Shown here one piece after another: positions 29,247-37,716 of a DNA stretch of 64,000 nt; the first letter of the stretch is position 1, and every line of letters starts with the position of its first letter. The notes below the pieces were generated by a model that worked only from the letters and a program-made list of their open reading frames with translations, did no database searches and was not told the DNA's origin. The DNA is from an uncultured Halomicronema sp. (lineage in GTDB: Bacteria > Cyanobacteriota > Cyanobacteriia > Phormidesmidales > Phormidesmidaceae), in NCBI GenBank assembly GCA_937899725.1, contig CALCCA010000064.1, positions 1 through 64,000 on the forward strand, written 5' to 3'. Made by a program: the position numbers and the translations under genes.

Positions 29247-30161
29247 CTAAAACCGCGTCGTCCGCTTATCAATCATGTCCGCCAGAAGCGCAAAAATCGT
29301 GATCTGAATGGCAGTCACAAACATCAGCAGCGTCGTGTCGGTGATGTCTTGCTGAATGAAAATATCGATTACCAGCGAAACGCCAAAGCCGCCAAAGAAA
29401 AATCCGGCAATGGGCAAAAAGATGCGCAGAGGGGCAAAATAAACGCCCGTTCTGAGAATCAGCTGGACGAATCGCAACGTGTCGCGGATCGGCTTGATTT
29501 TGCTGCGGCCTTTGCGATGAAAGTAATCGATTGGGTGGTAGTAAACCACATAATTATTGGTCAGCATGGCCAGCGTAATCGTGGTCGTAAAGCTAAAGGT
29601 ATCGGGCAAAATGCCGAGAAACTTTTTGACCACGCCGGTGCGAAACACGCGCATGCCGCTATTGATGTCGGGAATGGGCTGCTGGGCGATCCACTGGGCG
29701 AAGGCCACGAGAAAAAACTTGGGCACGCTCCGCAGTTTGGAATAGGTGACGTTCGCCCCCGTGCGCGCGCCCACGACCATATCCGCTTCTTGGGCCAGCG
29801 CAATCAGCTCGGAGAGGCGATCGTTGGGATAGGTGCCGTCAGCATCGGTAATCGCCACTAGGGGATATTTGGCATGGGCAATGCCGGACTTGAGCGCCGC
29901 ACCGTAGCCTCGATTGCGCCGATGCTGAATCAGTTGAATATCGATGCGGGTGCTGAGAATGTCGGCGGTGCGATCGCGGGAGCCGTCATCCACCACCACA
30001 ATTTCATAGATGCAGTGAGCCTGACGCAAAACCTGATGCAGCTCATTTAAGGTTTGTTCGACCCCATCCTCTTCATTAAAGACCGGTATCACGACCGATA
30101 CTGCCGCTGTCTCACTGTCTGCTGTCATGCTCTCGACCGTTTCTGCGTTCTGTTCACCCAT
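29247..30161 (-). CDS. Family 2 glycosyltransferase, DPM1-like with membrane anchor
   Basis: A 304-residue GT2 enzyme, probably transferring a sugar from a nucleotide to a polyprenyl phosphate. The GT-A domain shows SVVIPVFNEEDGVEQTL, IVVVDDGSRDRT and the metal-binding DxD as ITDADGTYP. NSGMRVFR and YHPIDYFHRKGRSK match the dolichyl-phosphate-mannose-synthase-like group. Two C-terminal membrane helices (FLPIAGFFFGGFGVSLVI and LMFVTAIQITIFALLA) anchor it. The start is the first ATG of the frame. It is convergent with the membrane protein, with an 83-bp pyrimidine-rich spacer. Sugar donor unknown. Confidence 0.87.
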   Translation of the reverse strand: MGEQNAETVESMTADSETAAVSVVIPVFNEEDGVEQTLNELHQVLRQAHCIYEIVVVDDGSRDRTADILSTRIDIQLIQHRRNRGYGAALKSGIAHAKYPLVAITDADGTYPNDRLSELIALAQEADMVVGARTGANVTYSKLRSVPKFFLVAFAQWIAQQPIPDINSGMRVFRTGVVKKFLGILPDTFSFTTTITLAMLTNNYVVYYHPIDYFHRKGRSKIKPIRDTLRFVQLILRTGVYFAPLRIFLPIAGFFFGGFGVSLVIDIFIQQDITDTTLLMFVTAIQITIFALLADMIDKRTTRF

Positions 30162-30744
30162 GATGTTCCTGGCGTTGCCGATCGCGGTCTCCCTAGCGGA
30201 AAGACCAAAAGCTCTAAACTCTCAAGGCTTGATAGTGCATTCGCGGGACGACCGTCAGCCACTGTGAGCGATCGCCCTGCCCGCTGATGCAGACTACAGC
30301 GTCCAAGCGATTGAACCGCTCCTGGCACCGAAGCCCCGTCCCTGAGCATCGTGCCTACTGCCTACCTGTGCATTGAGAGGAAGTTCTTAGCATAAACGTC
30401 CATGTCGCTGCCGCCCTAGCGAGTTCGACCTTAACAGGTGCGATCGCTCCCTGTATGCCGCCGTGAATATCGCGGGTGCCGTCGCTGATTTGCTGTAGTT
30501 CATCAAAAACTCATATGACAGCTTGACACTTTTTCCTGATTCAGAATTTTCCGATTTGAAAACAGAATTAGTGAACTGAGTCTTGCAGGACGATGTCGCT
30601 CAGGCAAACCGGCATTTTTTCTATTTCCCAGCCTCAATTTAAGCGATCGCAGTCAGCTCTCAAGCGGCTAGATTTGCCTTCGCCAGGGGGGCTTGCCGAG
30701 CGCTTCTATCAGTCTCTTTTCCCTAACCTACCTTCGAGTTGTGA
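30162..30744. other. Divergent intergenic region
   Basis: About 580 bp between divergent genes, with no convincing ORF. AT-richer near 30500-30570. HIP1 sites near 30440 and 30640. The promoters for the GT2 gene and the TPR gene must lie here. Confidence 0.4.
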
Positions 30745-33057
30745 GTGCATCCTGTGAATAATCGTCTAAGTCCGAGCCGTTGGTCGCCCATCGCTGACTA
30801 TGCCTTGTTGTTAGGGTCAGGGGCCGGGGCGATCGCCTCGATTGCCACCCAAAACGCGACTGTCGCCACGGTGCCGATGACCGCACTGGTGGCAATGGGT
30901 CTGTTGAATCGCCGCCGGATTGACCGCTACCTGCAGCAAACCGACGACAACCTGGCGATTCTAGAAGGCCAAATGGTGTCGGAAGTTTCGATTTTGACCG
31001 AGCAGGTGTCGGCCCTGCCCACGCCCGAAGCCATTAACCAGCTGCAGCGGTCGGCGATGGAACATAGCGATCGCCGGTATGTGCAATTTTCTGAGGCGAT
31101 CGCGGCGACTGAGAGCAACTTCCGTCAGCGCCTTGAGGCGATCGAACGGCCCGATTTGAGCCATATTCAGCAAGACATGGCTCAACTACAGGATCAATAC
31201 ACCTATGTCAGCACGACTATCGGCAACCTGAGCAAGCAGATTGAGCGGCTGTCTCACCAGCCCCGCATGGAAGCGACGGAAAGTGACGTGTCGCAGCTGC
31301 AAACTGAGGTCATGCAGCTGCGAGTTAGTTTGGAAAGCCTGGGCAGCGAAAGTAAAACGGCCCAAGCCACGTTGCAAGATGCGGTGCGCCATCTCGATCG
31401 GCGACTGCGTCAGGCCCCCAACAGCGCCGACCCCAACATGTTGAAGGGTGAGGTGAGAGAACTTATCAAAGCCATGGCCGACCTCGTGCCCCGCCGTGAC
31501 TTTAATGCCCTATCGGAAAAAACTCGCGCCCTGCACGCCAGTCAAGAGAGCCTGCAGCAAAGTGTTGATCGCCTGCGATCGGCTCAGCCCAATGCAGATC
31601 CAGACGATCCAAACGGTATCGCGCGGCAGGCTGACCTGCAGACGTTGCAGGCCGACTTGATGATCATGGCGGAAAGCTTGCAGCAGATTGAAGGTCGCTT
31701 AGAAGACATTTCAGTGCCCTTCGACATCACCTCAGAAATTCGGGGTACCACCGCCACTTATCTCAGCGGCCTGCAGTGGCAGCTCTCGCTGCTAGAGCAA
31801 CAGACCCAAGAGCTGATGGATCAGCAAAAAACTGAAATCGCTGCCGCCCCGAGTCATGCCTCTGTGGCCGCTTTGCCGCCGGGGACCGCGCCGCCAGTGC
31901 CTGACGCCGATGGCTCCTTGCAGTGGCTCATGGCATTTCGCGGTCAGTCGCCGACTGAGGCTTGGTCCGCCATTGACCAGGCGCTGCTGCAAGCCTTAGA
32001 TGATGCTTCTGAACGGCTCGTATTGGTGTGGCCCTGGTCCGCTGCCGTGCCGCTTGACGAGACCTTGATCGAGCGATTTCATGACATTTTGGCCAGTGGC
32101 TGTCGGCTCGAAATCGGCTGGTGTCATCCCGGCGATCGCCACGAAGGTCGCCTGCTTAAACAGATTACTCAACAGTGGCATCTCACCACGGCCCAACGGC
32201 AGTTGTTGAAGTCAACGTTGAATTTGCTGCTGCCGCTCAAAGAGCAATATCCTCACCTGTTCTCGTTCAAAATTTTGGGCACTAAAGAGCAGTTCATCGT
32301 TTGTGATGATCGCTATGCGATTGTCGGCATCGATGCCTTACCCGCCGCTAGCAGCATTTTCCCAGAGCTGGATGTGCGGGTTAAAACCACTGAAACGAGC
32401 GTGATTGATCAGCTGCTCCATCGCTTTGAGCATCCCGATGCGCTGCCCGAAGATGCCGTGGCCTATTTCAACCGGGCGGTGACTCGCTACGATTTGCGGG
32501 ATGCGGAGGGGGCGATCGCTGATTTTGCCCACGTGTTGCGCCTTGCCCCGAAGGATGCCGTCGCGCTGAACAATCGGGGCCTGATCTGGGCCGAAAAGCA
32601 ACAGTATCAGCGAGCACTCGATGACTTTGATCATGCCCTGAGCAGCGATCCGCGACTGTTTGCCGCCTGGTGCAATCGCGGCTGGTTACACCTGCATCGA
32701 GGCCAATTGGAGGCCGCGATCGCGGATTTCAATCAGGCAATTGAAGCGAATACGGCTTCAGCGATTCCCTACTTTTATCGGGGCATGGCGCGACAGCGGG
32801 TGGGCGATAGCCTGGGGGCGATCGCAGATTTCACCACCGCGATTCAAAAAAGCTCTCAGATGGCGCTGCCCTACTGTCATCGCGGCGCGGCTTACCAGCG
32901 CCAAGGCGATATCAGCCGCGCCATCACCGACCTCGAAATGGCGGCCTCTCTGCTGCATGCTCAGGGCAACCATCGCTCTCTGGCACAGGTCACTCAGGTC
33001 TTATCCTCGTTGAAGAAAACGGCCCTCTCGCAGCCGGTGAAGCTACATTCTGCCTAA
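30745..33057 (+). CDS. Coiled-coil, degenerate PLD-like and TPR protein
   Basis: A 770-residue protein without a known name. Order: a hydrophobic N-terminal stretch (ADYALLLGSGAGAIASIATQ, then VPMTALVAMGLL) that may anchor it in the membrane; a long coiled coil (about 60-350); a domain at about 395-560 reminiscent of phospholipase-D-like folds; then five TPRs (about 570-750) such as AVALNNRGLIWAEKQQYQRALDDF. In the PLD-like part the HxK-x4-D motif is replaced by KEQFIVCD (about residues 514-521), so catalysis is doubtful. The start is GTG, with another GTG three codons on. I infer a membrane-tethered scaffold. Confidence 0.7.
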   Translation: MHPVNNRLSPSRWSPIADYALLLGSGAGAIASIATQNATVATVPMTALVAMGLLNRRRIDRYLQQTDDNLAILEGQMVSEVSILTEQVSALPTPEAINQLQRSAMEHSDRRYVQFSEAIAATESNFRQRLEAIERPDLSHIQQDMAQLQDQYTYVSTTIGNLSKQIERLSHQPRMEATESDVSQLQTEVMQLRVSLESLGSESKTAQATLQDAVRHLDRRLRQAPNSADPNMLKGEVRELIKAMADLVPRRDFNALSEKTRALHASQESLQQSVDRLRSAQPNADPDDPNGIARQADLQTLQADLMIMAESLQQIEGRLEDISVPFDITSEIRGTTATYLSGLQWQLSLLEQQTQELMDQQKTEIAAAPSHASVAALPPGTAPPVPDADGSLQWLMAFRGQSPTEAWSAIDQALLQALDDASERLVLVWPWSAAVPLDETLIERFHDILASGCRLEIGWCHPGDRHEGRLLKQITQQWHLTTAQRQLLKSTLNLLLPLKEQYPHLFSFKILGTKEQFIVCDDRYAIVGIDALPAASSIFPELDVRVKTTETSVIDQLLHRFEHPDALPEDAVAYFNRAVTRYDLRDAEGAIADFAHVLRLAPKDAVALNNRGLIWAEKQQYQRALDDFDHALSSDPRLFAAWCNRGWLHLHRGQLEAAIADFNQAIEANTASAIPYFYRGMARQRVGDSLGAIADFTTAIQKSSQMALPYCHRGAAYQRQGDISRAITDLEMAASLLHAQGNHRSLAQVTQVLSSLKKTALSQPVKLHSA

Positions 33058-33174
33058 CAGTCTGCCCTCAAAGTGTCAGCCAATGCAGCACCTTGCGGTA
33101 GAGGGGCGCTGCCGGGAAGTCCAATCGTTAACGGCTGCCATCCTGCTCACTGGCCAGAAACAGCAACAGTGAGC

Positions 33175-33762
33175 TTACTTGCCCATTTGGCGCTTCAGCT
33201 CATCGAGTTCCGTTTCGGTTTCCCACCGCTGAAAGGTCTCTTCCAAGGGATCAACCGGCTTGCTGAAGCTTTGATAGGGGCTTTGCTGCCAACCCGCTGT
33301 TTGACCGCTCGGTTCGGCGGCGGTGGCTTGAGCAGCGGCTCGGTTAGCCTCGGCAGCAGCCATTTTGACTTTGAGCTCACGGCGTCGTTCATGAATCTGA
33401 CGCTGCAGCTGGCGAGTTTGCTCAACTCGACCTTTGACGCCCTGCATTTGGCCCCAGATGTGATTCCCCTGACGCAGTAAGGCGGCCTCGCGCTCTTGAG
33501 CCGATTGTGCCAAATCTTCCCGATTGGCGGCTTTAGCCTGGGCTGCTCTTGTATGCCAACGCTGAATCTCTTGCGCGGTTGATAGAATGCTGTCTTCGAT
33601 CTGCTTTTCTCGACGCTTCAGGTCGCCCAGCAGATTGATCGCGTCCTCTTCTTGCCCTCGCAGCTGCTCTTCCAGCGCCATCAGTTCTAAGTGAGGATTT
33701 GCCTTGAGAAATTCGTCTAAACGGCTTTCTAAAAAACGACTCAGATCTTCAAACAAGCCCAT
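33175..33762 (-). CDS. TIGR04376-family coiled-coil protein
   Basis: A 195-residue, highly charged helical protein of a family confined to cyanobacteria (TIGR04376). It begins MGLFEDLSRFLESRLDEFLKANPHLEL, and residues about 25-140 are continuous coiled coil rich in Glu, Gln and Arg, faintly like PspA/Vipp1. The C-terminus has a Pro/Ala/Gln linker and a conserved short end (FQRWETETELDELKRQMG). No membrane segment. It lies 48 bp downstream of the GspC-like gene on the same strand, probably in one transcript. Function unknown. Confidence 0.8.
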   Translation of the reverse strand: MGLFEDLSRFLESRLDEFLKANPHLELMALEEQLRGQEEDAINLLGDLKRREKQIEDSILSTAQEIQRWHTRAAQAKAANREDLAQSAQEREAALLRQGNHIWGQMQGVKGRVEQTRQLQRQIHERRRELKVKMAAAEANRAAAQATAAEPSGQTAGWQQSPYQSFSKPVDPLEETFQRWETETELDELKRQMGK

Positions 33763-33810
33763 GCCGCTCGACTCCTCCCGTGAACTGTCATCACTTTAGG
33801 ATAAGCCGAC

Positions 33811-34818
33811 CTAGAACTGCTGGCCAATGTAGAGGGTTCTGACCTCCCCATTACGCCGGACAACGGCCTCTTCGTTCGCCACTGAGACTAACGACCAGCC
33901 ACTGTTGGCAATGCGCTCGCCAATGTAAACCCGTTGGGGCACATCCTCAATTTCAAACAGGGCAGCAGAGCGATCGCCCAGCTCTAACACGCCCAATAGC
34001 TTATGGGAGTTAGCCGCGACCGCGGCGACCGCGCCTGATCCAGTCGCCGGAGTTCCGGTCGCGGCCCCAGTTGTTGGGGGGCCGACGGCAGCGGCAGTTG
34101 AAGGGTAGGGTACATAAACCCGCTCGATGACGTTAACCGCACCGGGTGCCGAAGGCACCCCCGCTGACGAGGGGGATGGCAAAGCATTGCTGCCAATGGG
34201 CGGTAGGCCGACGGCACTGCCACTGTTGAGCGCCACTGTTACGTCGGGCACGCCGGTGGTCGCGGTCGGGGCAGCGGGCGCATCTTGGGCAATCACTTCT
34301 AGCGATCGCCGCAAATACTCCAAAAACTCGACCTCGCTGCCGACGGTGGGCACCTCGACTGGTGAAGCAGCTGGAGCCGTTGCGGCCAGAGGTACCTGCT
34401 GACGTTGATGCACCCAAAGGCCAATCGTCGCTATGATCGAAAGCCCAGCGGCGCCTAACAACGCTCGATTCATCGTCCAAAACCGCCGCCAGCTTTGAGG
34501 CGCGGCAGTCGGCGCTGCCGTCTCGGAGCTCGCCTCTGGAGACCACTGAGTGAGTGTATCCTCAGCGGCATGATCGAGCAAAACAGCCGGCAGCCCCCCT
34601 TCCGTAAAGCTCAGGGTCAGCTCCGATGCGGCTGGAGTCTCGGCAATATCTGGCTGCTGGGGAACTTCTAACGCCTCAACGTCGCCTTCCAAGGCTCTCT
34701 CGACGCCGTCAAACAGATCATTCATCAAGCGATCGGCTGAGGCATCCGCCATCTGCTCGGGCTGCGGTGGCGCGGCAGCCGACTGAGAATCTGAAAGGGA
34801 AGCTTTGCGGTCAATCAT
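33811..34818 (-). CDS. Single-pass membrane protein with GspC/PilP-like C-terminus
   Basis: A 335-residue protein with a long acidic cytoplasmic N-terminus (1-115), one membrane helix (ALLGAAGLSIIATIGLWVHQ, about 118-137), and a periplasmic Ala/Pro/Thr/Gly-rich linker. A compact beta domain follows (about 272-335, KLLGVLELGDRSAALFEI ... RTLYIGQQF). That last domain resembles the HR/PilP-type domain of GspC, which links inner and outer membrane parts of secretion or pilus machines; the similarity is by pattern only. It starts at an ATG and forms a likely two-gene transcript with the TIGR04376 gene. Confidence 0.6.
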   Translation of the reverse strand: MIDRKASLSDSQSAAAPPQPEQMADASADRLMNDLFDGVERALEGDVEALEVPQQPDIAETPAASELTLSFTEGGLPAVLLDHAAEDTLTQWSPEASSETAAPTAAPQSWRRFWTMNRALLGAAGLSIIATIGLWVHQRQQVPLAATAPAASPVEVPTVGSEVEFLEYLRRSLEVIAQDAPAAPTATTGVPDVTVALNSGSAVGLPPIGSNALPSPSSAGVPSAPGAVNVIERVYVPYPSTAAAVGPPTTGAATGTPATGSGAVAAVAANSHKLLGVLELGDRSAALFEIEDVPQRVYIGERIANSGWSLVSVANEEAVVRRNGEVRTLYIGQQF

Positions 34819-35211
34819 GCCTTAATTCTCACGGAAACACCGTCAAACGACTCTTGTAGAAACAACCTGCGGCCAAAAATACTCCATAGACGTTAGCAAG
34901 CCAGAGAAGAATGCAACGCGTAGATCTAAAATTGTTAAGAAAGTTAACAACAACTCTCCGCAATTGCAAATTCTTGTAAGCGTAGCGGTCATGTCGTGGA
35001 GCCGCAGGAGGCACTGCCGGGGCATCGCCCCAATAGGGTGGCGGTGGGTGATGCGGCTTGGGGCCTTTGCGACAAGATTTCGCCTGTGGAGTGAGGGATA
35101 TCGACTGAGAGAGTGTGAGTGCGATCGCAACTCTAGGGGAATTATCGTCGTCTAATTCTCTAAAGCAAAGCCATTAGCCTGCTGTGCTAGTATTTGGAGT
35201 GTCTTGGGTTA
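34819..35211. other. Intergenic region upstream of tRNA-Pro
   Basis: About 390 bp without a convincing gene. A small inverted repeat TTGTTAA-GAAAG-TTAACAA sits at 34932-34950, in an AT-rich part that may serve the promoter of the GspC-like gene. Confidence 0.4.
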
Positions 35212-35285
35212 CGGGATGTAGCGCAGCTTGGTAGCGCGCCTGCTTTGGGAGCAGGATGTCGCAGGTTCGAATCCTGTCATCCCGA
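35212..35285 (+). tRNA. tRNA-Pro (anticodon TGG)
   Basis: A 74-nt cloverleaf. The acceptor stem CGGGATG pairs with CATCCCG. The D arm is GCGC-AGCTTGGTA-GCGC. The anticodon stem CCTGC/GCAGG has loop TTTGGGA, so the anticodon is TGG. The T arm contains GGTTCGAATCC. The discriminator is A, and CCA is not encoded. Confidence 0.97.
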
Positions 35286-35482
35286 TTTGCTGGAACATGC
35301 TTAGGGTTGGGGCTATCGGTTAGAGGTCTGCCGTTGTTTCGCAATTATTGCTAGCATGGCTGCGAGCTGATGGCGGGCTTGGTTGCTTCGGTTGGCAAGG
35401 TGGGGCGGAGGCAAGACTCTCGCCCCAGTGGGCCAGCATTACCGGGTAGAGACCTCGTCGTTTATTGAATCTAGGGAATTGT

Positions 35483-36229
35483 ATGCAAGGGATTTTTCGT
35501 CGGTTAGCTTCTACGGGTCTGGCCGGAATGGCGATCGTGAGTAGTGCATTGTTAGCCGCGCCTGCCTGGGCTTTATCTGAGCAGCAAATTTTAGAGAAGC
35601 TCGGCCAAATTCCCGTCTTTTTGATCGTCAATCCCGAGGGGCAGTCGCTGACCGCTAGTGTCAACATTGATGAAGAGACTGAGCTAGAGGTGCCCATCGT
35701 CTTTGTGGACTCTCAAGAAGCCGAATCGTTCTTGGCAGAGGCAGAGAACGAGGGTGAGGCCCTGGCTGATGATGCCCAGATCGCTATCTTGCCGCTGAGT
35801 GATGTCTATGCTGAGGCCAGTGAGCAGTTAGAGAGCGCCGATTCGTTGGTCTATGTACCCAGCGCGCGATCGCTCAGTCAAGCGACTCAGATTGTGGATC
35901 AAGAAATCCAAGGCGTGCCTTTATATGCCGCCGTCGATCTAGAGAGCAATCAATATTTATTGACGTCGGACAATACCCTGCCAATGTTCTTTTCTCTCAA
36001 TGATTTACAGTCGCAGGTTTCTCTCCTCATCGAAGCAAACCCTGGGGTCGCCGAATCGATTGGCGTCGAGGTCACGACGTTTGAAACCATCCTGCAGAGT
36101 ATGTCAGAAGAGGATGCTGAGGCCGATCAGCTACTAGAGCTGATTCGATTTGTGCCCTCGTCGCAAACGCTGGAATATCTGCGAAACTTATCCGGCGAGG
36201 CGGCTCCAGCCGAATCTAGTGGTCAGTAA
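35483..36229 (+). CDS. Tic22-family periplasmic protein
   Basis: A 248-residue protein of the Tic22 family. Cyanobacterial Tic22 sits in the periplasm/thylakoid region and helps outer-membrane protein biogenesis; the plastid homologue is an import chaperone. A signal peptide is clear: RRLASTG, a hydrophobic core (LAGMAIVSSALLAA), then AWA-LS as the likely cleavage site. The mature part has the repeated alpha/beta layout (VFLIVNPEGQSLTAS, VPIVFVDSQEAESFL, VPLYAAVDLESNQYLL, IPLF-like PMFFSLNDLQ). ATG 35483 is preferred over a TTG six codons upstream. It is convergent with the MerR gene. Confidence 0.87.
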   Translation: MQGIFRRLASTGLAGMAIVSSALLAAPAWALSEQQILEKLGQIPVFLIVNPEGQSLTASVNIDEETELEVPIVFVDSQEAESFLAEAENEGEALADDAQIAILPLSDVYAEASEQLESADSLVYVPSARSLSQATQIVDQEIQGVPLYAAVDLESNQYLLTSDNTLPMFFSLNDLQSQVSLLIEANPGVAESIGVEVTTFETILQSMSEEDAEADQLLELIRFVPSSQTLEYLRNLSGEAAPAESSGQ

Positions 36230-36297
36230 GGTGGGTTTTGTCCGCACTCAAGCGCTTTGAGGCCGGTTTCTTAAGTGCTCCGGTCTCTGCCAGTAAC

Positions 36298-36741
36298 TCA
36301 GCTGCTAGTTGACTCAGCTGACGCCTCGCCAGCATGTTCGATGATGGGGCAATAATCAGCATCTAAGCCCTCTCGCTCATCGGCTTCTGCGATCAAAATC
36401 TGCAGCTGCTCCTTCAGTTGCTGCAGCTGCTGCATGCGTTCGTCAATTTCTGAGATTTTTTCTTGAAACTTGTGGCGCACACTTTTGCAAGGGCGTTGTC
36501 CCGAATCGGCAATCCCCAAAATATCTTGGATGTCGTTGAGGCTCAGTCCCAAAGCCTGCGATCGCCGAATGAAACTGAGCCGCGATAGCACCGAGGGCGT
36601 AAACAGGCGAAAGCCACCGGATGTGCGCTTGGCCGTTTGAATTAAACCCCGTTCTTCATAAAAGCGAATGGTTTTGACCGGTAGCTGACTGTGGTCGCTT
36701 ACCTGACCAATTCGTAAAAGTTCGGTTTGGGCTTCTGACAT
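36298..36741 (-). CDS. MerR-family transcriptional regulator
   Basis: A 147-residue MerR protein with an N-terminal winged-helix (LRIGQVSDHSQLPVKTIRFYEERGLI), the usual FRLFTPSVLSRLSFIRRSQALGLSLNDI segment, and a dimerisation helix (about 80-120). The C-terminal effector part has cysteines in QRPCKSVRHKF (about 83) and ADYCPIIEH (about 131), as in heavy-metal or thiol-responsive members. The metal, if any, cannot be deduced. A palindrome upstream suggests autoregulation. No efflux pump or metal gene lies next to it, so its targets are elsewhere or it controls only itself. Confidence 0.87.
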   Translation of the reverse strand: MSEAQTELLRIGQVSDHSQLPVKTIRFYEERGLIQTAKRTSGGFRLFTPSVLSRLSFIRRSQALGLSLNDIQDILGIADSGQRPCKSVRHKFQEKISEIDERMQQLQQLKEQLQILIAEADEREGLDADYCPIIEHAGEASAESTSS

Positions 36742-36782
36742 GGTGCCGCCCTCTGAATAGCAATTATTCTTCCAGCTTACCC

Positions 36783-36810
36783 TATATCTCTAGTTGGCTG
36801 GAGAGTATAT
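36783..36810. promoter_or_regulatory. Candidate MerR operator
   Basis: An imperfect palindrome, ATATCTCTAG-TTGG-CTGGAGAGTATAT, about 45 bp upstream of the merR-like start. Read on the minus strand it is ACTCTCCAG...CTAGAGA followed by TATAGG, which could be the -10. Length and arms resemble known MerR-family operators set in a long promoter spacer. Confidence 0.5.
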
Positions 36811-37014
36811 CGTTTTTTGTAAAGCGGCGCTCTTTGGAGAGCGCTTGGCGTTTCCTAAAATTGCGTGCTGCTCGTCTCAAGTCGGGGCTATTTGGCGTAG
36901 GGCGTGACGTTAAGGCAGCTGCTCGAACATCGCATCCCGCTCACCAGGGTTTGGCACGGTCCAATCCCTGCCGAAAATTGTCTTGACTTGAGGATATGAT
37001 TCGACTGCAGATGC

Positions 37015-37716
37015 TTAACTGTCAGCCGACGTTGAATCACCTCGAATATCGAGCGTTTTGCGCGTCACGTCTAAGGCTTCTGAGGCGCGCTTCAGTTTGG
37101 CCTCTAAATATTGCTTTTGGCTAACCAGTTGACGCAGTTGCTGATTGCGCGCGATCGCCTGACTCACCGCGCCCAACTCATCAGGCGGGCAGGCTTGACA
37201 CTGAATCTGGCCATCGGCATCAAGACTGCAGAGGCGATATTGGCTGTCGTGGGCCTGCGCTGCGGGCTGAGCTTGCTGAGCGAGCTTTTCGATATAGGCC
37301 GCAACTTGCTCGGGGTCACCATGCCGTAATACTGCCGCATGTTCATCGAGCTCGGCTTGGGTGGCTTGTCGATTCACGGCTTCTAGCCAGCCATCAACGA
37401 TGGGCCCGGCCGTGTAGAGCTGCTGAATCTCGGCCAACGTGACCCTCAACGCTTGGTGCCAGCCGACGATCGCCGTCTGCACATCGGCCAACAGGTCTAA
37501 TGCCAGGGCGGCTTTAGCGTCGTTGCGATGACTACTAAAGCTGGGGCGTTTGGCGCGAGGCAACAAGGGTAGGGCTGCTGGCTCTACCGCCACTGATTTT
37601 TCGACCGGGTAAGAGACCGATGACGTGGCGTGGGCTTTGGCCGTGATTGCTTTGGTTGAGGCGTTTGCCGGCTGCACAAAAGAGGGTAAATCAAGAGAAG
37701 CCGAATTTTTAGCCAT
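37015..37716 (-). CDS. Coiled-coil protein of unknown function
   Basis: A 233-residue soluble protein without a recognised family. The first 60 residues are Ala/Ser/Lys-rich and probably disordered. The rest is mostly helical (ALALDLLADVQTAIVGWHQAL, AYIEKLAQQAQPAAQ, NQQLRQLVSQKQYLEAKLKRASEALDV). One short cysteine pair region, YRLCSLDADGQIQCQACPP (about 160-178), resembles a small loop rather than a full zinc finger. It starts at an ATG with AAGGAA upstream. It is alone on its strand beside a long non-coding stretch. No function assigned. Confidence 0.6.
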   Translation of the reverse strand: MAKNSASLDLPSFVQPANASTKAITAKAHATSSVSYPVEKSVAVEPAALPLLPRAKRPSFSSHRNDAKAALALDLLADVQTAIVGWHQALRVTLAEIQQLYTAGPIVDGWLEAVNRQATQAELDEHAAVLRHGDPEQVAAYIEKLAQQAQPAAQAHDSQYRLCSLDADGQIQCQACPPDELGAVSQAIARNQQLRQLVSQKQYLEAKLKRASEALDVTRKTLDIRGDSTSADS

